Part shown: piece by piece, positions 15,437 to 23,737 of the stretch
How positions within the stretch are numbered: the stretch's first letter is position 1
Layout: each line of letters starts with the position of its first letter
Source of the DNA: Clostridia bacterium
GTDB lineage: Bacteria > Bacillota > Clostridia > Lutisporales > Lutisporaceae
Length of the DNA stretch: 38,281 nucleotides
NCBI GenBank assembly: GCA_029256325.1
Contig: JAQSYD010000016.1
Location: 1-38,281, forward strand
Direction: 5' to 3'
The notes under the pieces: model-generated
Databases searched by the model: none
Seen by the model: the letters and a program-made list of their open reading frames with translations, nothing else
Told to the model about the DNA's origin: nothing
Program-made: the position numbers and the translations under genes

Positions 15437-17326
15437 ATGACAAAACACATTGTATTGGTTTCGCCGTTTCAGTCACTTCATGAAAATGCAATACGTATTG
15501 TAGAAGAACGTGGATATGCCGATATTGTTGAGGTAGTATCGGGAGATTTAATTCAAGGAGAAAAAGCGGCTTTGGAATCCGTCGCAAAGGGTGCCAATGT
15601 GATTATTTCCAGAGGTGGTACTTATTCGCGGATTCGTGCTGTTGTCGATGTGCCCGTTGTTGAAATCAAGCTTACAGCTTTTGATGTATTCAATAGTCTG
15701 AAAGAAATCCATAATATTCATCAGGCCATTGCGATTATTGGCTATCAGAATGTAATACAAGGCTATGATATCATTGAGGATTTGATGAATGACAGAAATA
15801 TAATAAAAATTACTTTAGATAATACGCTATCGGTGGAAGAACAAATTCACCAGTGTATTGTTCAAGGAGTTCGTGTGTTTGTTGGCGACAGTATTGTAAA
15901 TCGTATTGCTAAGCAGTTGGGATATGAAAGCTATATGATTGAATCAGGAGAAGAAGCAATTACCAATGCCATTGAAGAGGCGATTCGAGTGCTGCATGCA
16001 ATTCAGACGGAACGTGAACGAATTCAGCGATTCAAGGCAGTGATTGATAATACCAGCGATGGCGTAATTGCAACAGATAAAGATGAATGTATCAATGTAT
16101 TCAACGTAAATGCAGAAAAAATACTTGGAATTTCAAAGGAGTCGGTAATCGGTCGCTCTATGTTAGATGTGATTGGAGATAATGCGCTTACGCGTATCGC
16201 GCGATCCCACCAAATTAAGGTTGACTCCATTCACAGTGTAGGGAATGCTGAGCTGGCAATCAACCATGTGCCCATCGTAGTAGGAGATGAAAATTTAGGC
16301 AGTATCATTACATTTCAGGATATAACAAAAATTCAGAGCCTTGAAAAAAAGATACGTATCAAATTGAGCGAGAAAGGGTTTGTTGCTCGCTATACTTTTG
16401 ATGATATTATTTACAAAAGCACGGCCATGGGCCGTTGTATAGAAAGGGCGAGCACCTATGGAAAATATGATTCTTCTGTGCTGATCAGCGGTCCTAGCGG
16501 TGTCGGTAAAGAACTTATGGCGCAGTCGATACACAACATAAGCCGGCGTGCATCAGGTCCCTTTGTTCCTATTAATTGTGCTGCACTGCCGCCATCTTTG
16601 ATTGAAAGTGAACTTTTTGGGTATGAGGAAGGTGCTTTTACGGGGGCTAAAAAGGGAGGAAAGGCGGGTTTATTTGAACTAGCTCATGGAGGTACTATAT
16701 TTTTGGATGAAATCAGTGAATTACCCCTGGATCTGCAAGGACGTCTGCTTCGGGTGATACAAGAAAAAGAAGTGATGAGAATTGGAGATGACCGCGTAAT
16801 ACCTGTTGATGTACGTGTGGTATGCGCATCAAATAGGGATTTAGGCGAACAAGTAAAAGCCGGTAAATTTAGAAGAGATCTGCTATATCGTATCAATATC
16901 TTAACATTAAATATTCCGCCGTTGAACGAGAGAAGAGAGGATATCGTAGCTCTCGCAGAATTCTTTGTGAAGATTTATGGACAAAAATATGGACGCCTTC
17001 CCATATCTTTATCAGAGGAGGTATTGATATATCTGAAAAGATTTCATTATGAGGGCAATGTTCGGGAACTGCAAGGCATGATGGAGCGTGCTGTTATTAC
17101 TTGTGAGAACGGCTTGATTCTAATTAACAATATTTGTGATGTTTCCACTGAAACAATCTCTGCTTCAACTGATTTACAAGGTCTTTTTACAGAGGAGCCG
17201 ACCTTGCGTGAACTGGAAAATCAATATATAACCTATATACATGACAAGTATTCCGGTTCTGTAGGAAATATATGCAAGGTACTTGGTATTGATCGCAGCA
17301 CATTGTGGCGTAAAAAGAAGGAATAG
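15437..17326 (+). CDS. PrpR-type sigma-54-dependent transcriptional activator
   Basis: Enhancer-binding activator of 629 residues. Domain order: PrpR N-terminal sensor (about 5-190), PAS (about 197-300), sigma-54 AAA+ domain (about 322-555) and a Fis-type HTH (about 590-629). The AAA+ domain has Walker A GPSGVGKE (352-359), the sigma-54 contact loop GAFTGA (399-404) and Walker B IFLDEI (421-426). The sensor domain is the one found in propionate regulator PrpR, but here no propionate genes follow, so it presumably senses a sugar-acid metabolite. AAGGAGG supports ATG 15437. The gene is followed by a likely binding-site cluster (17341-17391), its terminator, and a -24/-12 promoter (17520-17533) for the next operon: a complete sigma-54 control unit. 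Confidence 0.93.
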   Translation: MTKHIVLVSPFQSLHENAIRIVEERGYADIVEVVSGDLIQGEKAALESVAKGANVIISRGGTYSRIRAVVDVPVVEIKLTAFDVFNSLKEIHNIHQAIAIIGYQNVIQGYDIIEDLMNDRNIIKITLDNTLSVEEQIHQCIVQGVRVFVGDSIVNRIAKQLGYESYMIESGEEAITNAIEEAIRVLHAIQTERERIQRFKAVIDNTSDGVIATDKDECINVFNVNAEKILGISKESVIGRSMLDVIGDNALTRIARSHQIKVDSIHSVGNAELAINHVPIVVGDENLGSIITFQDITKIQSLEKKIRIKLSEKGFVARYTFDDIIYKSTAMGRCIERASTYGKYDSSVLISGPSGVGKELMAQSIHNISRRASGPFVPINCAALPPSLIESELFGYEEGAFTGAKKGGKAGLFELAHGGTIFLDEISELPLDLQGRLLRVIQEKEVMRIGDDRVIPVDVRVVCASNRDLGEQVKAGKFRRDLLYRINILTLNIPPLNERREDIVALAEFFVKIYGQKYGRLPISLSEEVLIYLKRFHYEGNVRELQGMMERAVITCENGLILINNICDVSTETISASTDLQGLFTEEPTLRELENQYITYIHDKYSGSVGNICKVLGIDRSTLWRKKKE

Positions 17327-17340
17327 GGTCACGAAGAAAG

Positions 17341-17391
17341 TGTTGCAAAATGCATCGTTGCACATTTCAACGAACGTTGCGAAATGCAACA
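17341..17391 (+). promoter_or_regulatory. enhancer sites (UAS) for the sigma-54 activator
   Basis: Three related 15-mers: GTTGCAAAATGCATC (17342-17356), GTTGCACATTTCAAC (17357-17371) and GTTGCGAAATGCAAC (17376-17390). The last two are GTTG-N7-CAAC dyads with centres 19 bp apart. The cluster is about 170 bp upstream of the predicted transcription start, a normal distance for a sigma-54 enhancer, and lies just after the activator gene. Confidence 0.75.
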
Positions 17392-17453
17392 AAGTTTGGA
17401 ATTTATAACGGGGATATTTAGTTATTAGGAGTCTATAATTTTATAATGATTAT

Positions 17454-17500
17454 AAAAAACCCATAAAACAGCTTGCTTTATAGGTTTTTTATTTTTTTTT
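17454..17500 (+). terminator. Rho-independent terminator of the activator gene
   Basis: AAAAAACCCATAAA pairs with TTTATAGGTTTTTT (one mismatch), followed by A and nine T. It lies between the enhancer sites and the -24/-12 promoter. Confidence 0.8.
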
Positions 17501-17519
17501 GTATGAATTTGATAAAGTC

Positions 17520-17533
17520 GGCACGGCATTTGC
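17520..17533 (+). promoter_or_regulatory. sigma-54 (-24/-12) promoter of region B
   Basis: GGCACG-GCAT-TTGC matches the GGCACG-N4-TTGC core, with GG and GC dinucleotides 12 bp apart. Transcription should start near 17545, about 80 bases before the kinase gene. Together with the upstream activator and enhancer this makes region B an inducible sigma-54 operon. Confidence 0.85.
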
Positions 17534-17627
17534 GTATATATAAGTTTGTAAAATTCAAAAGCATGTAATGGAGTGTGAGCTCTGTTAGAAGACCTATTGG
17601 TTAAAACACTCAAAGGGGGTGTAACAC

Positions 17628-18881
17628 ATGATTTATATTATAGCTGATGATTTAACTGGTGCAAGTGATACGGGCGTTCAGTATAAAAGACGCGGGCTGC
17701 GTACGCTGATATCGGCAGAAATTGACTTAGATCAGATTAATACTCTATCTGATGAATTTGATGTAATTTCTATCAATGCCGATACGCGTGCGAAGTTTCC
17801 TCAAGATGCATATAATATGACTTATAATCTTGTGAAGCATATAAAAAATAAACAGTACAAGTATATCTATAAAAAGGTAGATTCGGTACTGCGGGGTAAT
17901 GTGGCGCAGGAACTGGAAGCGATGATGGACGCAATGAATGTGCCACTCGCAGTTGTAGCAATCAGCTATCCGGAGAACGGAAGAACTCTTTGCAATGGCG
18001 TACTTACAATTTCCAACACTAATAGTATCAAATCCGGGATAGATGCAATTAAGGTTTTTTCAGAAGGAATGAATGTAAAGGTACAGGGAATTGGGATTGA
18101 AGTTGTCCGTGAAGGTAAAGAAGCTTTGATGAAAGCGGTATTGAGTGGATATTCAGAAGGCAGACAAGTTTTTGTAATTGATGCAGTTACAGACGAAGAT
18201 CTTGCTGTAGTGCGTGATGCATCACTGGCAGTAGAAAGAAAGATGATTTTATGCGGGTCAGCTGGTCTTGCAAAGCAGCTTAGTTTATTAGAGCCTAGAG
18301 ATGAAAAGGGAGAGGTCGCTATTGCAAGAAAAGATGGAATTACACTGGTTATGATTGGCTCTTACAATACTTGTACTGCAGAACAAGTTCAAACGCTTGT
18401 TTCTGAAACAGGTATTCCGCTGATTACAGTATTTACGCGTGATATTCTAGCGGGGAAGAATGAACTGGTAAATCAAGAGATATCGAAGCAGGCAGATGAT
18501 CTGATCAGCGGTGGCTGCAGATTGTTGGCGGTAGTTGTGGATACCCTTTTGCCAGGGTATGTAGATGCTGAAAATGACGGGACTGGTATTATAAAGGATT
18601 CGCTAAGCATAACAAATGCAATGGGGTGTTTTGCAAGGCAGTTCTGTGAGCGTTATGCTGTAAATGCCATCATATCTTCAGGTGGGGATACCTCCCTTGC
18701 AATACTGAATGCATTAAATGCCAATGGGATTGAGCTTGAAGCCGAAATCGTATCTGGAGTGCCTGTTGGTCATCTGGTTGGAGGTATCGCAGAAGGTGTG
18801 ACGATTGTAACCAAATCAGGGGGGTTCGGGAAAGAAGATTGTCTGGTCCGTTCCATAGAGTATTTGGATAGAAATATTTAG
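17628..18881 (+). CDS. dtnK: four-carbon acid sugar kinase (DUF1537; DtnK/OtnK type)
   Basis: ATP-dependent kinase of 417 residues expected to phosphorylate a C4 sugar acid such as D-threonate or D-erythronate at O4. The N-terminal substrate domain begins with the signature IADDLTGASDTGVQ (residues 5-18) and includes YKKVDSVLRGN; the C-terminal nucleotide domain carries SSGGDTSLAILN and GVPVGHLVGG. Length is typical. AAAGGGGGT precedes ATG 17628. First gene after the sigma-54 promoter, with PdxA2 two genes later: kinase plus PdxA2 is the established pairing for D-threonate/D-erythronate breakdown to dihydroxyacetone phosphate. Specificity between the two stereoisomers or a related acid cannot be read here. 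Confidence 0.88.
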   Translation: MIYIIADDLTGASDTGVQYKRRGLRTLISAEIDLDQINTLSDEFDVISINADTRAKFPQDAYNMTYNLVKHIKNKQYKYIYKKVDSVLRGNVAQELEAMMDAMNVPLAVVAISYPENGRTLCNGVLTISNTNSIKSGIDAIKVFSEGMNVKVQGIGIEVVREGKEALMKAVLSGYSEGRQVFVIDAVTDEDLAVVRDASLAVERKMILCGSAGLAKQLSLLEPRDEKGEVAIARKDGITLVMIGSYNTCTAEQVQTLVSETGIPLITVFTRDILAGKNELVNQEISKQADDLISGGCRLLAVVVDTLLPGYVDAENDGTGIIKDSLSITNAMGCFARQFCERYAVNAIISSGGDTSLAILNALNANGIELEAEIVSGVPVGHLVGGIAEGVTIVTKSGGFGKEDCLVRSIEYLDRNI

Positions 18882-18896
18882 AAAGAAGGGTTAGCG

Positions 18897-20051
18897 ATGA
18901 AACAATATGAGTTGATGATGCCCGGCCGTGTTTTTGGTGGAGAAAATGTTGTGGAACAACTTGCCGGTATCATTGAAGCTGAGAAAGCATCAAGGGTAAT
19001 TGTATTTACAGATGCAGGTGTGTTGGCAACTGGGATTTGTGATAGTGTTTTTGAACAGATAAAGAAGGCAGGTGCGGATTACAGCGTTATCAGCGATCTA
19101 CGGCCGGAACCGTCTACATCTGATGTGACTCGTGCTGTTGAAGCCATCAATCATTCCAAGGGAGAACTGGTGATTGCGATAGGTGGAGGCAGCGTGATGG
19201 ATATGGCCAAGCTATGTGCTGCTATGAAAGGTGCATCGTATAACATTTATGATCTTCTGGAGAAAAATGACCTGATGCAAAAGGGATTGCCAACGGTTAT
19301 GATACCTACAACCTGCGGAACAGGCAGTGAGGCAACCTTTAATGCAATCATAGCAGTACCTGAGAAGTCCGTAAAGATCGGTATCGTAAATAAGAATATG
19401 CTGGCAGATTATGTGCTGCTGGATGGAAATATGATACGAAAGCTGCCGCCTAAAATTATCGCAGCTACCGGGGTTGACGCCCTAGCCCATGCAGTTGAGT
19501 GCTTTACTTCCAATAAGGCAAATCCATTTAGCGATTTGTATGCTGCTGAAGGGGCAAGGTTGATATTTGCTAATTTGGTGCGTGCTTACAATAATGTAGA
19601 GGACATGGAAGCAAAAAGCAATTTGTTGATTGCTGCCTTTTATGGAGGTGTATCAATCGCGTCATCGGGTACAACTGCTGTTCATGCATTGGCTTATCCA
19701 CTTGGAGGAAAGTATCATATCGCTCATGGAGTATCCAATGCTATCATGTTTGCACCGGTAATGCGTGCAAATCTGGAGGCGTGCGAAGATCGTCTGGCGC
19801 TATTGGAGGATATCGTGGACCCATCAGGTCATGGCAATACTTCACGAGAAAAGGCTAAACGAATGATCGAGAGAATTGAGTCAATAGTAAAGGACACTGA
19901 AATCCCATCCAGTCTTCGTGAGTTTGGAATAGGCATGGAGGATATGGATTTTCTTGTGGAAGCAGCAGCAGATTGCAAGAGGCTGTTGAATAACAACCGC
20001 TGCATTTTGACCAATGAAGATATTCGTGCAATCTATCTAGAAGTTATTTAA
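18897..20051 (+). CDS. iron-containing alcohol dehydrogenase
   Basis: NAD(P)-dependent group III (iron) dehydrogenase of 384 residues, the usual length. The nucleotide loop GGGS is at 96-99, PTTCGTGSEAT near 137-147, and the metal set is Asp194 (GVDALAH), His198, His263 (AVHALAYPLGG) and His277 (HIAHG). It starts 15 bp after the kinase. Such enzymes reduce aldehydes or oxidise hydroxy compounds; in this operon it could reduce the aldehyde made by the DapA-like aldolase or oxidise an alternative substrate before the kinase. The precise step is inferred. Confidence 0.92.
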   Translation: MKQYELMMPGRVFGGENVVEQLAGIIEAEKASRVIVFTDAGVLATGICDSVFEQIKKAGADYSVISDLRPEPSTSDVTRAVEAINHSKGELVIAIGGGSVMDMAKLCAAMKGASYNIYDLLEKNDLMQKGLPTVMIPTTCGTGSEATFNAIIAVPEKSVKIGIVNKNMLADYVLLDGNMIRKLPPKIIAATGVDALAHAVECFTSNKANPFSDLYAAEGARLIFANLVRAYNNVEDMEAKSNLLIAAFYGGVSIASSGTTAVHALAYPLGGKYHIAHGVSNAIMFAPVMRANLEACEDRLALLEDIVDPSGHGNTSREKAKRMIERIESIVKDTEIPSSLREFGIGMEDMDFLVEAAADCKRLLNNNRCILTNEDIRAIYLEVI

Positions 20052-20064
20052 GGAGGCATGTGCA

Positions 20065-21111
20065 ATGCATAAGTTACCTATTTTAGGCATCACCATGGGC
20101 GATCCCTGTGGAATCGGACCAGAAATCACTGCCAAAGCACTTTCGCAGAAACACATATATGCAATCTGCAGGCCTCTGATAGTGGGCAGTGCTAAGATCA
20201 TTGCACAGGCAGTTGAAATTACAAAAAAGCAGCTTGAAGTGCATGCAATAGGCAATGTCAATGAAGCAAAATTTGAATACGGTACTATTGATGTGCTGGA
20301 TCAGGATATCGTAGATATGTCAATCTTTGCTCACGGCAAGGTCAGTGTTCAGGGTGGTGAGGCAGCATATAAAGCTATCGAAAAGGTAATTGATTTGGCA
20401 ATGAAGGATGAAATTGATGCTACCATTACGGGGCCGTTAAACAAAGAAGCCTTGAATCTTGCTGGTTATCATTACAGCGGACATACGGAAATATATGCAG
20501 AACTGACTGGAACAAAGGATTACACTATGATGCTTGCGGATGGTGAGCTGAGAGTAGTTCATGTTTCAACACATGTATCCCTTCGTGAGGCCTGTGACCG
20601 CTGCAAAAAGGAACGCATTTATAAAGTAATTAATCTTGCTCATGAGGTTTGCCGCAGTTTAGGCATTGAAAAGCCACGAATTGGCGTTTCCGGACTTAAT
20701 CCCCACGCTGGTGAAAACGGTTTATTTGGCAGAGAAGAAATTGAAGAAATTGCACCGGCTGTTTTGAAAGCAAAACAGGAGGGGATTGGCGCCGAGGGAC
20801 CAATACCACCAGATACATTATTCTCTAAAGCTCGTGGGGGACAATATGATATAGTGGTTGCCATGTATCATGATCAGGGGCATATTCCACTAAAGGTTTT
20901 GGGCTTCCAGTATGATTATAAAGCTGATAAATGGAAGTCCATCAGCGGAGTAAATATAACTTTGGGGTTGCCAATTATCAGAAGCTCTGTTGACCATGGT
21001 ACAGCATTTGAAAAGGCAGGTAAGGGAACGGCCAATGAAGAGAGTTTAATCAATGCTATTGAATATGGGGCAAAAATCGCAGTGACTCGTTTGGCTGCAA
21101 AGGTTGGATAA
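20065..21111 (+). CDS. pdxA2: PdxA2: D-threonate/D-erythronate 4-phosphate dehydrogenase-like
   Basis: NAD-dependent oxidative decarboxylase of 348 residues. Canonical motifs: MGDPCGIGPEI near the N-terminus, ITGPLNKEAL (121-130), SGHTE with His140, His170, LNPHAGENG and YHDQG with His269. With the kinase two genes upstream, the expected reaction is D-threonate or D-erythronate 4-phosphate to dihydroxyacetone phosphate plus CO2 (known for PdxA2). It is too deep in a catabolic operon to be the vitamin B6 enzyme. AAGGAGG overlapping the upstream stop precedes ATG 20065. Unlike the region A copy, the GHTE motif is intact. Confidence 0.9.
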   Translation: MHKLPILGITMGDPCGIGPEITAKALSQKHIYAICRPLIVGSAKIIAQAVEITKKQLEVHAIGNVNEAKFEYGTIDVLDQDIVDMSIFAHGKVSVQGGEAAYKAIEKVIDLAMKDEIDATITGPLNKEALNLAGYHYSGHTEIYAELTGTKDYTMMLADGELRVVHVSTHVSLREACDRCKKERIYKVINLAHEVCRSLGIEKPRIGVSGLNPHAGENGLFGREEIEEIAPAVLKAKQEGIGAEGPIPPDTLFSKARGGQYDIVVAMYHDQGHIPLKVLGFQYDYKADKWKSISGVNITLGLPIIRSSVDHGTAFEKAGKGTANEESLINAIEYGAKIAVTRLAAKVG

Positions 21112-21174
21112 CTTCCAAAAAGATTTTTCAATTTCATGAAGATTATGTTAACATATTTATTGGGGTAGTACACC

Positions 21175-21243
21175 ATGAAAAGATCCAATGAGAAGAAGTT
21201 GTTTAAGATAGAACTACAACGCTGCAAATTGTTTCGCTTTTAG
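21175..21243 (+). CDS. possible 22-residue basic peptide
   Basis: In the 168-bp gap between PdxA2 and the aldolase, ATG 21175 opens a 22-codon frame rich in Lys/Arg (begins MKRSNEKKLFK), with GGGGT a few bases upstream. It could be a leader or chance. Nothing else is evident in the gap apart from the strong GGGGGAG site of the next gene. Confidence 0.2.
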   Translation: MKRSNEKKLFKIELQRCKLFRF

Positions 21244-21279
21244 TAGAATCATATAAAAACAATATAAGGGGGAGTTAGA

Positions 21280-22197
21280 ATGAACAAAAAATACTACGGG
21301 GTAATACCACCGATCATCACTCCTGTTGATACCCATGAAAACGTGGATGAAACAGGTTTTCGCTCACTGATTGACCACTGTATTGACGGTGGGCTGCATG
21401 GAATATTTGTAGCAGGCAGCAATGGTGAATGTATGGCGCTAACACAAAAAGAGCGTGATAATGCTATCCGAATAGCTGTAGACCAGAGCGGAAGCCGGGT
21501 TCCGGTCATGGCAGGGGTGATGGATTCCAGTACACGCCGTGTCATTGATAACATCAAAAAGCTGGAGCAGCTGGGTGGTAAGTGTGCCGTAATCACTTCC
21601 ATATTCTATGCACGCCACACTTCGCAGAATGAAACGATCCGTCATTTTGAGCAAATCAGTAAAGAAACTAATATAGATTTAATGGTTTACAATATTCCGA
21701 TGTTTACCAATTTAGACTTGACGGTAAATACAATGAAGGAAATAGCAAAATTTGACCGTGTAGTCGGTATCAAGGATAGTTCAGGAAATTTCGCAGCATT
21801 CCAGCAGCTGTTGACCTATTTTGCAGACACGGATTTTTCAGTGCTGCAAGGTACTACTGCTTATGCTATGGTCAGTATGCTTCTTGGTGCTGATGGCTTT
21901 GTACCATCCATAGCGCCGGTTTTCCCACAGTTATTTGTTGAGGCTTTTGAAGCTGGACGTTCTAATAATATAGAGTTGGCAATGAAATATGATGTGTTGT
22001 TAAGAGAGACCTCTAAGATCCTGGGAATGACAAAAAATGCGACTTCGGCAAATAAGTTTGCAATATCAACTTTAGGCTATACTGATAAGCGTGTTATTGC
22101 ACCTCAAGATTCTATTCTGCCAGAAGAAGAGAATAACATAATAGCCAAAATTGCAGAAGTTGAAAAAATGCATGTAGCGCTTAAGGCAAGTTTATAG
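21280..22197 (+). CDS. DapA-like aldolase (dihydrodipicolinate synthase/NAL family)
   Basis: Class I, Schiff-base TIM barrel lyase of 305 residues. Lys165 (VVGIKDSSG) is the Schiff-base lysine, Tyr137 (LMVYNIP) the general acid/base, and GSNGE (46-50) replaces the GTTGE pyruvate-carboxylate motif of DapA. In a sugar-acid operon this points to a 2-keto-3-deoxy acid aldolase (or dehydratase) making or splitting pyruvate adducts, not lysine synthesis. GGGGGAG precedes ATG 21280. It may handle a second substrate of the operon, with the Fe-alcohol dehydrogenase acting on the aldehyde. Confidence 0.85.
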   Translation: MNKKYYGVIPPIITPVDTHENVDETGFRSLIDHCIDGGLHGIFVAGSNGECMALTQKERDNAIRIAVDQSGSRVPVMAGVMDSSTRRVIDNIKKLEQLGGKCAVITSIFYARHTSQNETIRHFEQISKETNIDLMVYNIPMFTNLDLTVNTMKEIAKFDRVVGIKDSSGNFAAFQQLLTYFADTDFSVLQGTTAYAMVSMLLGADGFVPSIAPVFPQLFVEAFEAGRSNNIELAMKYDVLLRETSKILGMTKNATSANKFAISTLGYTDKRVIAPQDSILPEEENNIIAKIAEVEKMHVALKASL

Positions 22198-22232
22198 TTG
22201 ATAAAGGTTAATAATGGAAGGGGGATGTAACC

Positions 22233-23207
22233 TTGCATAACATTGTTTTGTCTCATGCACTGTATAAACCTGGCATGGAGGCAATTGAAGGAAAAGCGAA
22301 TATCATTATCCCGAATAATGGGGATAGCGATATGATTATTGATCAGCTGAAAGATGCAGACGGTTTTATTCTGCGCATAGGAAAAATTGATCGTAAAGCC
22401 ATTGAGGCTTGTGACAAACTCAGAGTTATCACTCGACCGGGTGTAGGCGTTGATAACGTAGATGTTGCAGCGGCTACGGAGAAGGGAATACCTGTCGTGA
22501 TATGTCCCGCTACAAATTCACGTGCTGTGGCGGAGCATACGCTGGCTCTATTGTTTGCTGTAAGTAAAAATATGGTGGAAAGTGATGTAGAAACGCGCAA
22601 GGGTAATTTCGGAATTCGCAATAAGTATGCTGCTGTAGAGGTTCAAGGTAAAACCATCAGCATTTTAGGCTTCGGCAGCATAGGAAAAGAATTGGCTCGT
22701 ATGTGCCTGGGCATTGGTATGAAGGTAATGGTATATGATCCATTCATTACGGCAGAAGTGGCAACTGCTATGGACTGCAGCTACAGTGCAGATTTGATGG
22801 AGGCAATTTCCGCAGGTGATTATGTATCTCTTCACATGCCGTCATTGCCGCAGACAAAGGGCTTGATTACAAAAGCGCACTTTGGAGCCATGAAAAAGAC
22901 TGCATTTTTCCTGAACTGTGCCCGCGGTGATATTGTCAATGAAACAGCTCTGGTTGACGCACTGGAAAACGGAGTGATTGCTGGTGCTGGTGTGGATGTT
23001 CTAGTTGATGAGCCAATGAAGACAGATCATCCGCTGATGAAGCTTGCAAATTGCATTGTGACACCCCATATGGCAGCTCAAACTCAGGAAACCACAAGAA
23101 ATATAGTACTGATGGCAGTGGAGGGCACTTTAGCAGTGCTGCGCGGCGAAAAATGGCCTCATGTATGCAACCCAGAGGTTTATAAACATTTAAGATGGAA
23201 GGAGTAG
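22233..23207 (+). CDS. D-2-hydroxyacid dehydrogenase (phosphoglycerate dehydrogenase-like)
   Basis: NAD-binding hydroxyacid dehydrogenase of 324 residues without an ACT domain. The Rossmann motif GFGSIG is at 146-151; catalytic Arg231 (NCARG), Glu260 (VDEP) and His279 (TPHMA). The TTG at 22233 after GGAAGGGGGATG is the likely start. Probable roles are reduction of hydroxypyruvate or another 2-oxo acid, or oxidation of a D-hydroxy acid taken up by the transporter that follows. Distinct from the region A enzyme (different length, NCARG versus NDSRG). Confidence 0.88.
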   Translation: MHNIVLSHALYKPGMEAIEGKANIIIPNNGDSDMIIDQLKDADGFILRIGKIDRKAIEACDKLRVITRPGVGVDNVDVAAATEKGIPVVICPATNSRAVAEHTLALLFAVSKNMVESDVETRKGNFGIRNKYAAVEVQGKTISILGFGSIGKELARMCLGIGMKVMVYDPFITAEVATAMDCSYSADLMEAISAGDYVSLHMPSLPQTKGLITKAHFGAMKKTAFFLNCARGDIVNETALVDALENGVIAGAGVDVLVDEPMKTDHPLMKLANCIVTPHMAAQTQETTRNIVLMAVEGTLAVLRGEKWPHVCNPEVYKHLRWKE

Positions 23208-23218
23208 TGCAATCACCT

Positions 23219-23713
23219 ATGAAAGGACAATTTATAAAGAAATATAGCGGGTTGATTACAGGCACCTCTTTTGCATTGTTTGCAATTGCGTATCTGGTTG
23301 GCTCACTCTTTATTAGACGAAATAAAGCAATTTCAATTGGTGCGGAATTTATACCAGAACTATATGGCTCTATTCTCTTATTTCTAGCAGTCTGTTTGAT
23401 ATATCAGGGCATTAAAGCAGCAAAGGATTTTGTTCCTGGTGAAGCGGAAGCAGGGACGAAAAAGGATACAAAAAATGTTCTTCTTACATTTGCATTAATT
23501 ATTGCCTATGTAGTGCTGATGCAATTGATGGGCTTCGTATTCTCTTCGATATTGTTTTTAGTGTTGATGAGCATGCTGCTTACACCGACAGATACAAAAC
23601 GTAATTATTTGGCTCTTGTAATTTATTCTGTTGTATTGTCAGTCGGCACATACTATCTGTTTCGTAATGTGATGTATATACCATTACCGGTAGGCATCAT
23701 ATTTGGAGCTTGA
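23219..23713 (+). CDS. tctB: TTT transporter small membrane subunit (TctB family), region B
   Basis: A 164-residue membrane protein with about four hydrophobic helices and the TctB pattern SFALFAIAYLVGSLF then a loop AEFIPELYG. The start is uncertain: ATG 23219 lies 14 bases after AAGGAG, GTG 23207 overlaps the previous stop, and ATG 23195 lies before the ribosome site. I prefer 23219. Partner of the TctA gene 24 bp downstream. Confidence 0.75.
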   Translation: MKGQFIKKYSGLITGTSFALFAIAYLVGSLFIRRNKAISIGAEFIPELYGSILLFLAVCLIYQGIKAAKDFVPGEAEAGTKKDTKNVLLTFALIIAYVVLMQLMGFVFSSILFLVLMSMLLTPTDTKRNYLALVIYSVVLSVGTYYLFRNVMYIPLPVGIIFGA

Positions 23714-23737
23714 TAGAGAAAGGAAAGTGAACAAGTT

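Noticed and set aside
17341..17391. CRISPR-like short repeats
   Set aside because: Only three 15-bp units, nearly adjacent and without spacers; their position and dyads fit a sigma-54 enhancer. No CRISPR array or cas gene was seen in the window.
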